NCBI GenBank assembly: GCA_027069035.1
Contig: JALXFI010000297.1
Coordinates: forward strand, 1-14,891
From: a bacterium
Lineage (GTDB): Bacteria > Desulfobacterota > GWC2-55-46 > S146-80 > JALXFI01
Direction of reading: 5' to 3'
DNA length: 14,891 bases
The notes under the pieces are model-generated. The model was not told the DNA's origin. It made no database searches and was given only the letters and a program-made list of their open reading frames with translations. Positions 7,341 through 14,559 of the stretch are shown here, piece after piece (position 1 is the stretch's first letter; every line of letters begins with the position of its first letter). Both the position numbers and the translations under genes were made by a program.

Positions 7341-8480
7341 ATGAAGATTGCTCTTATCCGTATGCGTTACACTCCTTACGGCGGCGCTGAGGTCTTTATT
7401 TCAAGGCTCATAGATGAACTGATAAGCAGAGGAAACGATTGCCACATCTATGCCAACAGGTGGAGCGGAGAGGATAAACCTCATCTATTTTTTCATAGGG
7501 TGCCTGTAATAGGATGGCCGTCTTTTTTAAGGGCCTTAAGTTTTGCCATAAATTCATTCAGACTGTTAAAGAGAGCAGATATGGATGTGATCTTATCCTT
7601 TGAAAGGACGTTTTATCAGGATATTTACAGGGCTGGAGACGGTTGTCACAGAGAATGGCTTTTAAAAAGACGGACTGTAATTTCTTTTTTCAGATACATC
7701 CTTGTTTGTATAAATCCGTTCCACCTAACCCTTCTCCGGCTTGAGAAAATGCTCTTTAACAGCGGGGGGCTTAAAGCCGTGATTTCAAACTCCGAAAGGG
7801 GAAAAGAAGAGATCGTACGTCATTATGGTTTGCTTGAGTCAAAGATACATGTTATATATAATGGTATCAATTTTAAATATTTTGATCTTTCCCACAGAAA
7901 AAGGATAAGAGAAGATTTGCGAAAACGTTTGGGGATTTTATCAAGTGAAACAGCGCTTGTTTTTGTTGGTTCCGGTTTCGAGAGAAAAGGGCTTAAGGTG
8001 CTCGTAAATGCAGTGGGTTGCATGATAAAAGATAACGGATTCTCCGTAAAGCTTATTGTTATCGGTAAGGGTAAACGTAAATACAAAAGGCTTTCAAAGA
8101 GGCTTGGATTGGAGGATAATATTTTGTTTACCGGCCCGGTTGATGATGTAAGGGATTACTATTTTTGCGGAGATATCTTTGTTCTGCCTTCTTTGTATGA
8201 GCCCTTCAGCAATGCGTGTCTTGAGGCCATGGCCTGCGGCCTTCCGGTTGTGACTTCAAGGGTAAATGGTGTTTCTGAGGTCATTACCCATGGCGAGGAC
8301 GGATATATTTTAGATGACCCTAAAGATGTCTTAGAGATAGTTAAAGCGGTAGATTTGCTGCTTAATGAAGAGAGACGCAAGAATATGGGTGAAAAGGCAA
8401 GGGATACGGCAATGAAGTATCCTATAGAGAAAAATGTCGACAAAACGCTCTCTCTGATCTGTAAAGAGGTAATAAATTAA
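7341..8480 (+). CDS. GT4 glycosyltransferase, WaaG/LPS-core type
   Basis: A 379-residue GT-B fold retaining glycosyltransferase. The N-terminal acceptor domain opens with MKIALIRMRYTPYGGAEVF, the glycine loop of the family. YRAGDGCHREWL (96-107) resembles the WaaG-like group. The donor domain has FVGSGFERKGL (208-218), the nucleotide-sugar-binding segment, and the EX7E motif at E287-E295 (EPFSNACLE) followed by AMACGLPVVTS. There is no signal peptide; the family works at the inner face of the cytoplasmic membrane. Its stop overlaps the heptose kinase start by one base, so an LPS inner-core role (transfer to heptose) is a reasonable inference; sugar specificity cannot be read. No clear Shine-Dalgarno sequence precedes this ATG. 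The 43 bases upstream hold a T-run without a clear stem. Confidence 0.85.
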   Translation: MKIALIRMRYTPYGGAEVFISRLIDELISRGNDCHIYANRWSGEDKPHLFFHRVPVIGWPSFLRALSFAINSFRLLKRADMDVILSFERTFYQDIYRAGDGCHREWLLKRRTVISFFRYILVCINPFHLTLLRLEKMLFNSGGLKAVISNSERGKEEIVRHYGLLESKIHVIYNGINFKYFDLSHRKRIREDLRKRLGILSSETALVFVGSGFERKGLKVLVNAVGCMIKDNGFSVKLIVIGKGKRKYKRLSKRLGLEDNILFTGPVDDVRDYYFCGDIFVLPSLYEPFSNACLEAMACGLPVVTSRVNGVSEVITHGEDGYILDDPKDVLEIVKAVDLLLNEERRKNMGEKARDTAMKYPIEKNVDKTLSLICKEVIN

Positions 8481-9487
8481 TGAACCGGATATTGCCCGTT
8501 GAAAAGGCTAAAGAATATGTTGTGAATTTTAAAAATTCAAGGGTTTTGGTTGTTGGAGATGTAATGCTCGATCATTTTATCTGGGGGAAGGTTGAGCGTA
8601 TCTCTCCGGAGGCGCCTGTGCCGGTTGTAGAGGTTACCTCAGACAGTATGATGTTGGGAGGCAGCGCAAATGTTGCAAGCAATGTAAGCTCTCTTGGTGG
8701 TAAGGTATATCTTGCAGGCGTGATAGGCAAAGATAGCGCCGGAAGAGAGGTTGAAAAACTCCTTAAAGCCCATAGCATTGATTATAGCGCTTTAATCCGA
8801 AAGAATGATAGGCCTACAAGCGTTAAAACAAGAATAGTTGCTCACAACCAGCAGGTTGTGAGGTTTGATCGTGAAAGTCTTGATTCTATTGATAAAGATG
8901 TTATAGGTGAACTACTGGAAGGTATCAAAGGCTGTATTGACAATGTTGATGTGGTCGTTATATCGGATTATGCCAAGGGAGTAGTGGGTAAAGAGATGGT
9001 AGGTGAGGTTGTAAGGCTCTCTCAAGCAAGCGGAAAGATGATAATTGTCGATCCAAAGGTGAAGCACTTTTATCTTTACAACGGTATAACTCTTATAACA
9101 CCAAATACATTTGAGGCATCCAAGACATCAGGGGTTGATATAAGGGATGAAGAATCTCTTAAAGAGGCCGGAAAGATTTTACTTGAAAGGTCGGATTCAA
9201 AGGCGATTTTAATTACCCGTGGCGAGCATGGAATGACCCTCTTTGAAAGAGATGGGAACATAACCCATATCCCCACCGTTGCAAAGGAAGTCTATGACGT
9301 TACAGGCGCAGGCGATACGGTTGTCGCTGCTTTTGCGCTGTCTCTTGCTTCAGGCGCCGCATTCAGGGAGGCCGCTGTGATTGCCAACTATGCGGCTGGT
9401 ATTGTTGTTGGAGAGGTTGGCACCGCTACTGTAAGCTTTAGACGGCTTATGGATACACTTAAGAACGGGCGTATTGTAAGAAGTTAA
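8480..9487 (+). CDS. rfaE1: D-glycero-beta-D-manno-heptose-7-phosphate kinase (stand-alone HldE kinase domain)
   Basis: A 335-residue PfkB/ribokinase-family kinase that phosphorylates heptose 7-phosphate at C1 in ADP-heptose synthesis for LPS. Visible motifs: VVGDVMLDHFIWGKVERISPEAPVPVV (24-50), the HldE-specific N-terminal block; GGSANVASN (60-68); VDPK (190-193); TPN (207-209); and the PfkB signature DVTGAGDTVVAAF (273-285), with the catalytic base D279. E. coli HldE fuses this to a nucleotidyltransferase domain; here the protein ends after the kinase and no adenylyltransferase gene follows, so that step must be encoded elsewhere. The ATG overlaps the preceding TAA by one base (TAATG). Confidence 0.94.
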   Translation: MNRILPVEKAKEYVVNFKNSRVLVVGDVMLDHFIWGKVERISPEAPVPVVEVTSDSMMLGGSANVASNVSSLGGKVYLAGVIGKDSAGREVEKLLKAHSIDYSALIRKNDRPTSVKTRIVAHNQQVVRFDRESLDSIDKDVIGELLEGIKGCIDNVDVVVISDYAKGVVGKEMVGEVVRLSQASGKMIIVDPKVKHFYLYNGITLITPNTFEASKTSGVDIRDEESLKEAGKILLERSDSKAILITRGEHGMTLFERDGNITHIPTVAKEVYDVTGAGDTVVAAFALSLASGAAFREAAVIANYAAGIVVGEVGTATVSFRRLMDTLKNGRIVRS

Positions 9488-9505
9488 AGGGCATAGAATT
9501 TTATT

Positions 9506-10048
9506 ATGAGTGAGCCGCAGGAGCCATTGCCTGTAAAGGCTTTTATGAGTATTATTGCGGGCAATCCGGCGATGATAAGCGAAGTTGTCGGCTTGCTCAT
9601 TAAAGAAGGGAAAAAGATAGATGTAATAAGCGAAATATTTGCCTTTTCTCATACCGATTATTATAAAGATGAAATGGGCAGTGATTTGATAAGACGCTTT
9701 GTGGCATTTGATAAGCTTATTTTGCCTGAAGATATCATAGATATTAAACACTATACGTATCGTCTTGAAGGGAGGTTTAAGGATTTAGACGGCAGGCGTA
9801 AGATAAATATCGATCCGGGGTGCATTGCCCCCGAAAAAATTATTCTTTCAACATTCAAAAACTTTAGTCATAGGGTATATCTTGGTAAAGGTGTCTATGC
9901 GGATATTGTCCTGATATACAGAGGAGGCGGATATAAACCTCTTGAATGGACATTCCCTGATTATTGTGAACCGGATATGCAGAGCTGTTTAATATCAATA
10001 AGAAAGAAATATATGTTGCAACTGCGGAATACAAGACAAACCGTTTAA
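9506..10048 (+). CDS. DUF4416 family protein, function unknown
   Basis: A 180-residue soluble protein recognised from its DUF4416 landmarks: FAFSHTDYYKDEMGSDLIRR (45-64, with TDYY and EMG), KLILPEDI, NIDPG (101-105), LSTFKNFSHRVYLGKGVYAD (114-133) and WTFPDY (148-153). There is no signal peptide or membrane segment. The conserved charged and aromatic residues (TDYY, EMG, DPG, SHR) look like a binding or catalytic site, but no activity is established to my knowledge. The family occurs mainly in Deltaproteobacteria-like lineages. It lies 18 bases after the heptose kinase and 20 bases before gmk, in one apparent operon, so a link to nucleotide metabolism or to envelope synthesis are both open. 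Cys106 stands where I would expect an aromatic residue in many relatives (from memory). Confidence 0.82.
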   Translation: MSEPQEPLPVKAFMSIIAGNPAMISEVVGLLIKEGKKIDVISEIFAFSHTDYYKDEMGSDLIRRFVAFDKLILPEDIIDIKHYTYRLEGRFKDLDGRRKINIDPGCIAPEKIILSTFKNFSHRVYLGKGVYADIVLIYRGGGYKPLEWTFPDYCEPDMQSCLISIRKKYMLQLRNTRQTV

Positions 10049-10068
10049 TGTAGAAAGGAAACAAACAA

Positions 10069-10689
10069 ATGGTTTCTTCCATGAACATTAAGGATGAGCA
10101 TGGCATAATGTTTATATTGTCAGCTCCTTCGGGCGCTGGGAAAACGACTCTATGCAGGATGGCAGTTGATCATTTTGATAAGATGCAGCATTCCGTATCT
10201 TATACAACAAGGGAGCCGCGTGAAGGAGAAAATGACGGCAGGGATTACAATTTTGTTTCACAGCACACGTTTAAAGAGATGCTGGACAGGGGGGAGTTTT
10301 TGGAATGGGCTGAGGTACATGGATATCTTTACGGCACTTCTAAAGATGATATAGAAAGGCTCTTGCGGGAGGGTGTTGACGCAATACTTGATGTGGATGT
10401 TCAGGGGGCGAGGCAGATAAAGAGCAAGGGTAAGGAAGGTGTCTATATATTTATAGCGCCCCCGTCACTCAACTCATGCAGAGAGAGGATAGAAAAACGC
10501 GGTGTTAATTCAAAAGACGAGATTGAAAAAAGATTGAGCAGTGCGAAAAAAGAGCTTGCAGAAGCCTTATGGTACGATTATATTATTATAAACGATACGC
10601 TTGACAACGCATTTAACAAGTTAAGGTCAATAATTATAGCAGAAAAAAACAGGGCGTTTAGAATGAAGCCCTATCTTCCGGAAAATTAA
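10069..10689 (+). CDS. gmk: Guanylate kinase
   Basis: Gmk phosphorylates GMP to GDP with ATP and feeds GTP, dGTP and (p)ppGpp synthesis. The 206-residue protein has the P-loop LSAPSGAGKTTL (17-28), the GMP-binding block SVSYTTREPREGENDGRDYNFV (42-63), EFLEWAEVHGYLYGTS (76-91), DVDVQGARQ (108-116) and the lid/adenine region EKRGVNSKDEIEKRL. The start at 10069 is preferred because AAAGGA lies about nine bases upstream; a second in-frame ATG at 10081 would remove only four residues. It lies 20 bases before the rpoZ ATG. Confidence 0.97.
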   Translation: MVSSMNIKDEHGIMFILSAPSGAGKTTLCRMAVDHFDKMQHSVSYTTREPREGENDGRDYNFVSQHTFKEMLDRGEFLEWAEVHGYLYGTSKDDIERLLREGVDAILDVDVQGARQIKSKGKEGVYIFIAPPSLNSCRERIEKRGVNSKDEIEKRLSSAKKELAEALWYDYIIINDTLDNAFNKLRSIIIAEKNRAFRMKPYLPEN

Positions 10690-10709
10690 ACTTTATACAG
10701 GGAGGTTTT

Positions 10710-10967
10710 ATGGCAAGGGTTACCGTTGAGGATTGTTTAAAAAACGAGCCAAACCGCTTTAAACTTGTTCTTATGGCTGCAAAAAGGGCAAGACAACTTC
10801 TCAAGGGGTCGAAACCTCTTGTGGATACAAGGAACAATAAACCCATTGTTATTGCTCTGAGGGAAATTGCGGCAGGCAAAGTTATCGCTGACGCCAATGG
10901 AGATATAAAAACAAAGAAGCCTGTTACTATTCCCAAACCTCTTTTAGACAGCAAAGATAGTGAATGA
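10710..10967 (+). CDS. rpoZ: DNA-directed RNA polymerase omega subunit
   Basis: An 85-residue omega subunit, which helps assemble beta-prime into RNA polymerase and, with it, forms ppGpp binding site 1 in E. coli. The family core is plain: MARVTVEDCLKNEPNRFKLV (1-20), then AAKRARQLLKG (23-33) and NKPIVIALREIAAGKV (43-58), the conserved helical part. The lysine-rich tail (KTKKPVTIPKP) is variable in the family. A strong GGGAGG ribosome-binding site sits just upstream of the ATG. The position between gmk and a Rel/SpoT gene is a widely conserved order. Confidence 0.96.
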   Translation: MARVTVEDCLKNEPNRFKLVLMAAKRARQLLKGSKPLVDTRNNKPIVIALREIAAGKVIADANGDIKTKKPVTIPKPLLDSKDSE

Positions 10968-11006
10968 ACTGTGTCCCGGCCCGGTCCACCGGCCAGTAGT
11001 TCACTG
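10960..11006 (+). other. Imperfect GC-rich hairpin after rpoZ
   Basis: Overlapping the end of rpoZ is an imperfect inverted repeat. The outer arms AGTGA..AACT (10960-10971 region) pair with AGTTCACT (10999-11006) around a bulge. The inner arms GGCC-C-GGT and ACC-GGCC surround a short loop. The nearest T-rich tract (CCTTTTCTT) starts several bases later, so it is only a weak terminator candidate. It could equally be part of a repeat element filling this intergenic region. Confidence 0.3.
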
Positions 11007-11046
11007 AACCCGCCTTTTCTTCCCTCGAAACAGAGATAGGAATATA

Positions 11047-11086
11047 GCTGTCCTCCAAAAATAGATTTAGGTTTTTGGGTGTCCCC
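11047..11086 (-). repeat. Possible REP/MITE-like remnant between rpoZ and relA
   Basis: On the minus strand the segment begins GGGGACACC (11078-11086) and repeats a related word, GGAGGACAGC (11047-11056), 22 bases further on. A 7-bp hairpin, CCAAAAA/TTTTTGG (11055-11061 with 11072-11078), joins them. A third TGTCCC word lies at 10972-10977. GGGGACA-type words are, from memory, common at ends of dispersed elements in this kind of genome. No transposase or target-site duplication is visible, so the identity is inference. Confidence 0.3.
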
Positions 11087-11120
11087 TTCCTGTTTGCTTT
11101 TTTAAAGAATTTACGTTAAA

Positions 11121-11149
11121 TTGAAACAATTATGCAGTTTATCTTTAAT
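11121..11149 (+). promoter_or_regulatory. Candidate promoter for relA
   Basis: TTGAAA (11121-11126), 17 bases, TTTAAT (11144-11149). Each hexamer is one mismatch from consensus with ideal spacing. Predicted transcription starts near 11156, after the ATG at 11132 but 30 bases before the ATG at 11186. If real, it makes the upstream ATG unusable and supports the shorter relA product. Confidence 0.5.
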
Positions 11150-11185
11150 AATGGCATAATTGATCCTTTTTATTCTGCAAGACGT

Positions 11186-13345
11186 ATGAAACAAAAATCA
11201 TCGAATATTAAAATCAAGGTAAGGCTGGACGATATACTTGATAGGGTTCTCTCTTATAAACCTCATGCCGACATCGATATCATCAAAAAGGCCTATGTTT
11301 TTTCTGCAAAGGTGCATAAAGGTCAGATAAGGCTCTCCGGAGAGCCTTATCTGATACACCCTATTCATGTTGCTTATATACTTGCAAATATGCAGCTTGA
11401 TGAAGCAACGGTGGCGACAGGACTTTTGCATGACACGGTTGAGGATACTTATGCAACGGTCAAAGAGCTTATGGAGCTTTTTGGCAAGGAAATATCATTT
11501 CTTGTGGACGGCGTTACAAAGATAGGCAGATTTACATTTCGCAGTAAAGCCGAACAACAGGCGGAGAGTTTTCGCAAGATGATACTTGCTATGGCTAAAG
11601 ACACAAGAGTGGTGCTTATAAAACTTGCGGACAGGCTCCATAATATGAAGACCCTTGAATTCGTCGGGCATGACAGGCAGATGAATATAGCAAAAGAGAC
11701 TCTTGACATATATGCCCCCCTTGCCAATCGTCTTGGGATAGGTTGGATAAAATGCGAACTGGAAGACCTCTCTTTCAAGTATCTGGAACATGATCTTTAT
11801 GAGAATATTTTATCAAAGATCAATGATAAAAAGGTTGAAAGTGATAAATATATAGATGAGGTTAAGGATATACTTCTTAAAAAACTTGAAGAATACGAAA
11901 TAAAGGGGGACATTTCGGGGAGGCCGAAACATATCTACAGTATTTACAAGAAGATGCAAAAACAGGGGATGGACTTTGATAAGATTTATGACATACTTGG
12001 CTTCAGGATAATTCTTCATTCTATTAGGGAGTGCTATGAGGTTTTGGGGGTTATACACTCCTTATGGAAACCTGTGCCAGGCAGGTTTAAGGATTACATT
12101 GCCATGCCCAAAGCGAATATGTATCAATCCCTTCATACCACCGTAATAGGCCCATATGGAGAACGCATCGAGATACAGATAAGGACAGACGAGATGCACA
12201 GGATAGCCGAAGAGGGTGTAGCGGCGCATTGGATGTATAAAGAGGGCAAGGCGCCCGATGGAAAGGATGACAAAAGGTTTGCATGGCTCAGACGTGTTGT
12301 TGAATGGCAGCAGGATCTTAAGGACCCCAAGGAGTTTTTGGAGAATATAAAAGGTGATCTTTTTCCTGATGAGGTCTATGTCTTTACACCGCATGGAGAT
12401 GTAAAGGAATTTCCCAGAGGTGCCACGCCGATTGATTTTGCATACAGTGTACATACGGAGATAGGGCAAAGGTGTGTAAGCGCCAAGGTAAATGACAAGA
12501 TAGTGCCTTTACGTTATGAATTGAAAAATGGTGACGTTGTGTCTATCGAGACATCGCCCAATGCCTATCCGCGCAAAGACTGGCTTAAGTTTATCAAAAC
12601 ATCCAAGGCAAGAGCAAAGGTAAGACAATGGATAAAATCAGAGGAGAGAGAGAGTTGTATAAGGCTCGGTAGAGAACTTTGTGAAAAGGAATTTAAAAAG
12701 CACGGGCTCAATCTTTCAAAAACCATAAGAACAGGTGAATTTGTCAAAACCATAAAGGATAAATTTAATATTAAGGAGATGGACACCTTTTTTGCGTCCA
12801 TAGGTTATGGCAAGATATCTATACGCTCAGTTATAACAAAGTTTATGCCTTCTGAACATTTTGAGATCAAAAAAACTGAACAGAAGGTTGAAAAAATCGA
12901 GGATGAAGGCGCTATCGTAGTTAAAGGGGTTGACGACCTTATGGTTCGCATTGCCAAATGTTGCAATCCTCTTCCGGGTGACAGCATAACAGGATTTATA
13001 ACAAGGGGAAGGGGGATTACGGTTCACTCGGTAAAATGTCATAATATGCTGATATGCGATTCTGAAAGGATGGTAGAGGTAAAATGGGACGAGAGTCTTA
13101 AGGTCAACAGGCCTGTTAAGATCGAAATTGTGTGTTCTGATGAAAAGGGAGTGCTTGCCGATATGAGTTCTGCAATTGCAGCCGAAGAGTCAAATATATC
13201 CAATGCACGGATCAGAACCACCGAAGACAGAAATGCGATATGTGTTTTCGAGATACAGGTAAGAGGCAAGGAACATTTAAACAAGATCATAAAATCACTT
13301 GAAAAGTTAAAAAAAGTTTTAAATGTGACTAGACTGGGAAACTGA
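11186..13345 (+). CDS. relA: Bifunctional (p)ppGpp synthetase/hydrolase (Rel/SpoT type)
   Basis: A long RSH enzyme that makes and degrades (p)ppGpp, the stringent-response alarmone. With the start at 11186 it is 719 residues. Order: HD hydrolase (~1-180) with RLSGEPYLIHPIHV and an intact GLLHDTVED (HD at 82-83); synthetase (~200-370) with GRPKHIYSIYKKM, YDILGFRII and RFKDYIAMPKANMYQSLHT (RFKD at 300-303, the form typical of bifunctional enzymes); TGS (VYVFTPHGDVKEFPRGATPIDFAYSVHTEIG); a cysteine-containing region (AKCCNPLPGD, ~590); C-terminal ACT domain. An ATG at 11132 would add 18 residues (MQFIFNNGIIDPFYSARR) that do not look like family sequence and overlap a promoter-like site; neither start has a good Shine-Dalgarno sequence. 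A perfect palindrome lies in the HD coding region. ridA follows 16 bases after the stop. Confidence 0.95.
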   Translation: MKQKSSNIKIKVRLDDILDRVLSYKPHADIDIIKKAYVFSAKVHKGQIRLSGEPYLIHPIHVAYILANMQLDEATVATGLLHDTVEDTYATVKELMELFGKEISFLVDGVTKIGRFTFRSKAEQQAESFRKMILAMAKDTRVVLIKLADRLHNMKTLEFVGHDRQMNIAKETLDIYAPLANRLGIGWIKCELEDLSFKYLEHDLYENILSKINDKKVESDKYIDEVKDILLKKLEEYEIKGDISGRPKHIYSIYKKMQKQGMDFDKIYDILGFRIILHSIRECYEVLGVIHSLWKPVPGRFKDYIAMPKANMYQSLHTTVIGPYGERIEIQIRTDEMHRIAEEGVAAHWMYKEGKAPDGKDDKRFAWLRRVVEWQQDLKDPKEFLENIKGDLFPDEVYVFTPHGDVKEFPRGATPIDFAYSVHTEIGQRCVSAKVNDKIVPLRYELKNGDVVSIETSPNAYPRKDWLKFIKTSKARAKVRQWIKSEERESCIRLGRELCEKEFKKHGLNLSKTIRTGEFVKTIKDKFNIKEMDTFFASIGYGKISIRSVITKFMPSEHFEIKKTEQKVEKIEDEGAIVVKGVDDLMVRIAKCCNPLPGDSITGFITRGRGITVHSVKCHNMLICDSERMVEVKWDESLKVNRPVKIEIVCSDEKGVLADMSSAIAAEESNISNARIRTTEDRNAICVFEIQVRGKEHLNKIIKSLEKLKKVLNVTRLGN
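11323..11354. repeat. Perfect 32-bp palindrome inside relA
   Basis: The 16 bases TCAGATAAGGCTCTCC (11323-11338) are followed at once by their exact reverse complement (11339-11354). Bases 11324-11353 are in codon register, so both strands read QIRLSGEPYL in matching frames. It lies in the conserved RxSGEPYxxHP region of the HD domain, about 140-170 bases into relA. In mRNA it could form a long stem with a minimal four-base loop (CCGG). Confidence 0.97.
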
Positions 13346-13350
13346 TTTAT

Positions 13351-13356
13351 GGAGGG
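13351..13356 (+). promoter_or_regulatory. Ribosome-binding site fixing the ridA TTG start
   Basis: GGAGGG lies five bases before TTG (13362), ideal for initiation. An ATG at 13349 overlaps this site but is in another frame and stops after 16 codons. The Shine-Dalgarno position therefore selects the TTG, whose product begins MLKYRKTIIRTDRAPQAIGPYSQ. Confidence 0.75.
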
Positions 13357-13361
13357 AAACT

Positions 13362-13751
13362 TTGTTAAAATACAGAAAAACGATTATAAGAACCGATAGA
13401 GCGCCTCAGGCGATTGGGCCGTATTCACAGGCGGTAAAGGCAGGCGGTTTTCTATTTATTTCAGGGCAGATACCATTAAAGAGAAACGGTGAACCGGTTG
13501 GCGGTGATATCCGTATGCAGACAAAAGCGGTTATAAAAAATATATCTGCAATAATAGAGGCGGCAGGGGGGAGCCTTGAAGACATCGTGAAGACAACGAT
13601 TTATATTCGTGATATAGATAAATTTGCTGAAGTTAACGAGGCTTATGGGATCTTCTTTAAAGACAATCCCCCTTCAAGGGCAACCGTGGAGGTTTCAAAT
13701 CTTCCCAAAGGTGTTGATGTTGAGATAGAGGCCGTAGCCTGTCTTTCTTGA
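13362..13751 (+). CDS. ridA: RidA family reactive enamine/imine deaminase
   Basis: A 129-residue YjgF/YER057c/UK114 protein. RidA hydrolyses 2-aminoacrylate and related enamines/imines released by PLP enzymes, forming a cytoplasmic trimer. Family landmarks: APQAIGPYSQAVKAGGFLFISGQIP (14-38), VIKNISAIIEAAGGSLEDIVKTTIYIRDIDKFAEVNEAY, and the C-terminal PPSRATVEVSNLPKGVDVEIEAVA, which carries the substrate carboxylate-binding arginine (SRA) and the conserved glutamate (EIEA). Translation starts at TTG with a strong GGAGGG site. It lies 16 bases after relA and probably shares its transcript. It converges with the methyltransferase gene 53 bases downstream; that gap has no clear terminator hairpin. 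Confidence 0.93.
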   Translation: MLKYRKTIIRTDRAPQAIGPYSQAVKAGGFLFISGQIPLKRNGEPVGGDIRMQTKAVIKNISAIIEAAGGSLEDIVKTTIYIRDIDKFAEVNEAYGIFFKDNPPSRATVEVSNLPKGVDVEIEAVACLS

Positions 13752-13804
13752 ACATTTAATGCGATTTTTTTGATGGGCCGGTAAAAGGGAGGAGTAGTTT
13801 ATTA

Positions 13805-14419
13805 TCAGGTTTTATTAAGTATTGCCGCAAGTGAAATGTGTTTTAAGATGCCAAGCGGGTTTGATTTTTTCTTGTTGATATCGGTAAAGCCGTTCTCTTT
13901 TAGACACTCCTCGAATTCGTTTAAAGTAAACATATCTTTATACGGATGAGTTAAAATACTTTTCCATAATATTCCCGGGAAGCCTTTAAACGATTCGATT
14001 GAAAGCTCTTCTAACAGGATTTCACCTTTGTTTTTAAGAACTCTCTTAAGTTCGCCAATGCAATCCCACCAATTTGGTATATGATGAATAATCCCAAAGT
14101 CAAAGATTATATCGAATGAGTTCTCTGGAAATTCCAAATTGACCGCATCCATTACCATAAATTCAACCGACTTGTCATCAATCTTTTTTTTAGCTGTTTC
14201 AATCATCCTTTTATCAAGGTCAATCGCCGCGATTTTTTCCGGATTAAAATACTTCTTTATCAATCGCGTTCCGTTTCCGCATCCACATCCAATCTCTAAG
14301 GCACTTTGAACATTTTTATTCCTTGAAAGTTTAACAAGTATGGGCATTTCGTATTTTTCCTGCACAAATGCCCTTATTGCACTGTTCATTAAGAAAAATT
14401 CTACTTTATTAAGGAGCAT
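13805..14419 (-). CDS. Class I SAM-dependent methyltransferase
   Basis: A 204-residue Rossmann-fold methyltransferase of the Methyltransf_11/UbiE-like type. Motif I, LEIGCGCGNGT, is at 41-51 (SAM-binding glycine loop). The acidic strand end is AAIDLDKRMI (64-73). MDAVNLEFPENSFDIIFDFGIIHHIP (90-115) covers motifs II/III. The C-terminal part (FTLNEFEECLKENGFTDI) is a common ending of the group. Substrate unknown. It has an AAGGA ribosome-binding site six bases before the ATG. It is read on the minus strand between ridA and rpmB. Its codon choice looks different by eye, with more ATT for isoleucine, GAA and AAA than the ATA/GAG/AAG-rich neighbours, which may mark a later arrival; this is a visual impression only. 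Confidence 0.85.
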   Translation of the reverse strand: MLLNKVEFFLMNSAIRAFVQEKYEMPILVKLSRNKNVQSALEIGCGCGNGTRLIKKYFNPEKIAAIDLDKRMIETAKKKIDDKSVEFMVMDAVNLEFPENSFDIIFDFGIIHHIPNWWDCIGELKRVLKNKGEILLEELSIESFKGFPGILWKSILTHPYKDMFTLNEFEECLKENGFTDINKKKSNPLGILKHISLAAILNKT

Positions 14420-14559
14420 CTGTCTTCCTTGAGCAGTATTAATATCTATAAACTTGTTTTTTTTCTTTGGTGTCGTTCAACTTAAACATAAAAGGAAAAC
14501 AGCTTGGATTGAAGAAAATATGGTGTGTCTTGGTTTAGAGAGAGGAGCAGTCTTCCACT

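Noticed and set aside
10968..11131. 6S RNA, SRP RNA or tRNA gene
   Set aside because: Neither conserved core sequences nor the expected secondary structures of these RNAs were found in the segment.
11132..11185. N-terminal extension of RelA
   Set aside because: The added residues do not resemble RSH proteins and the upstream ATG lies inside a good promoter candidate.
11198..11431. Minus-strand frame encoding QIRLSGEPYL
   Set aside because: It is opposite relA and the shared peptide is just the consequence of the palindrome; there is no start signal and no family similarity elsewhere in it.
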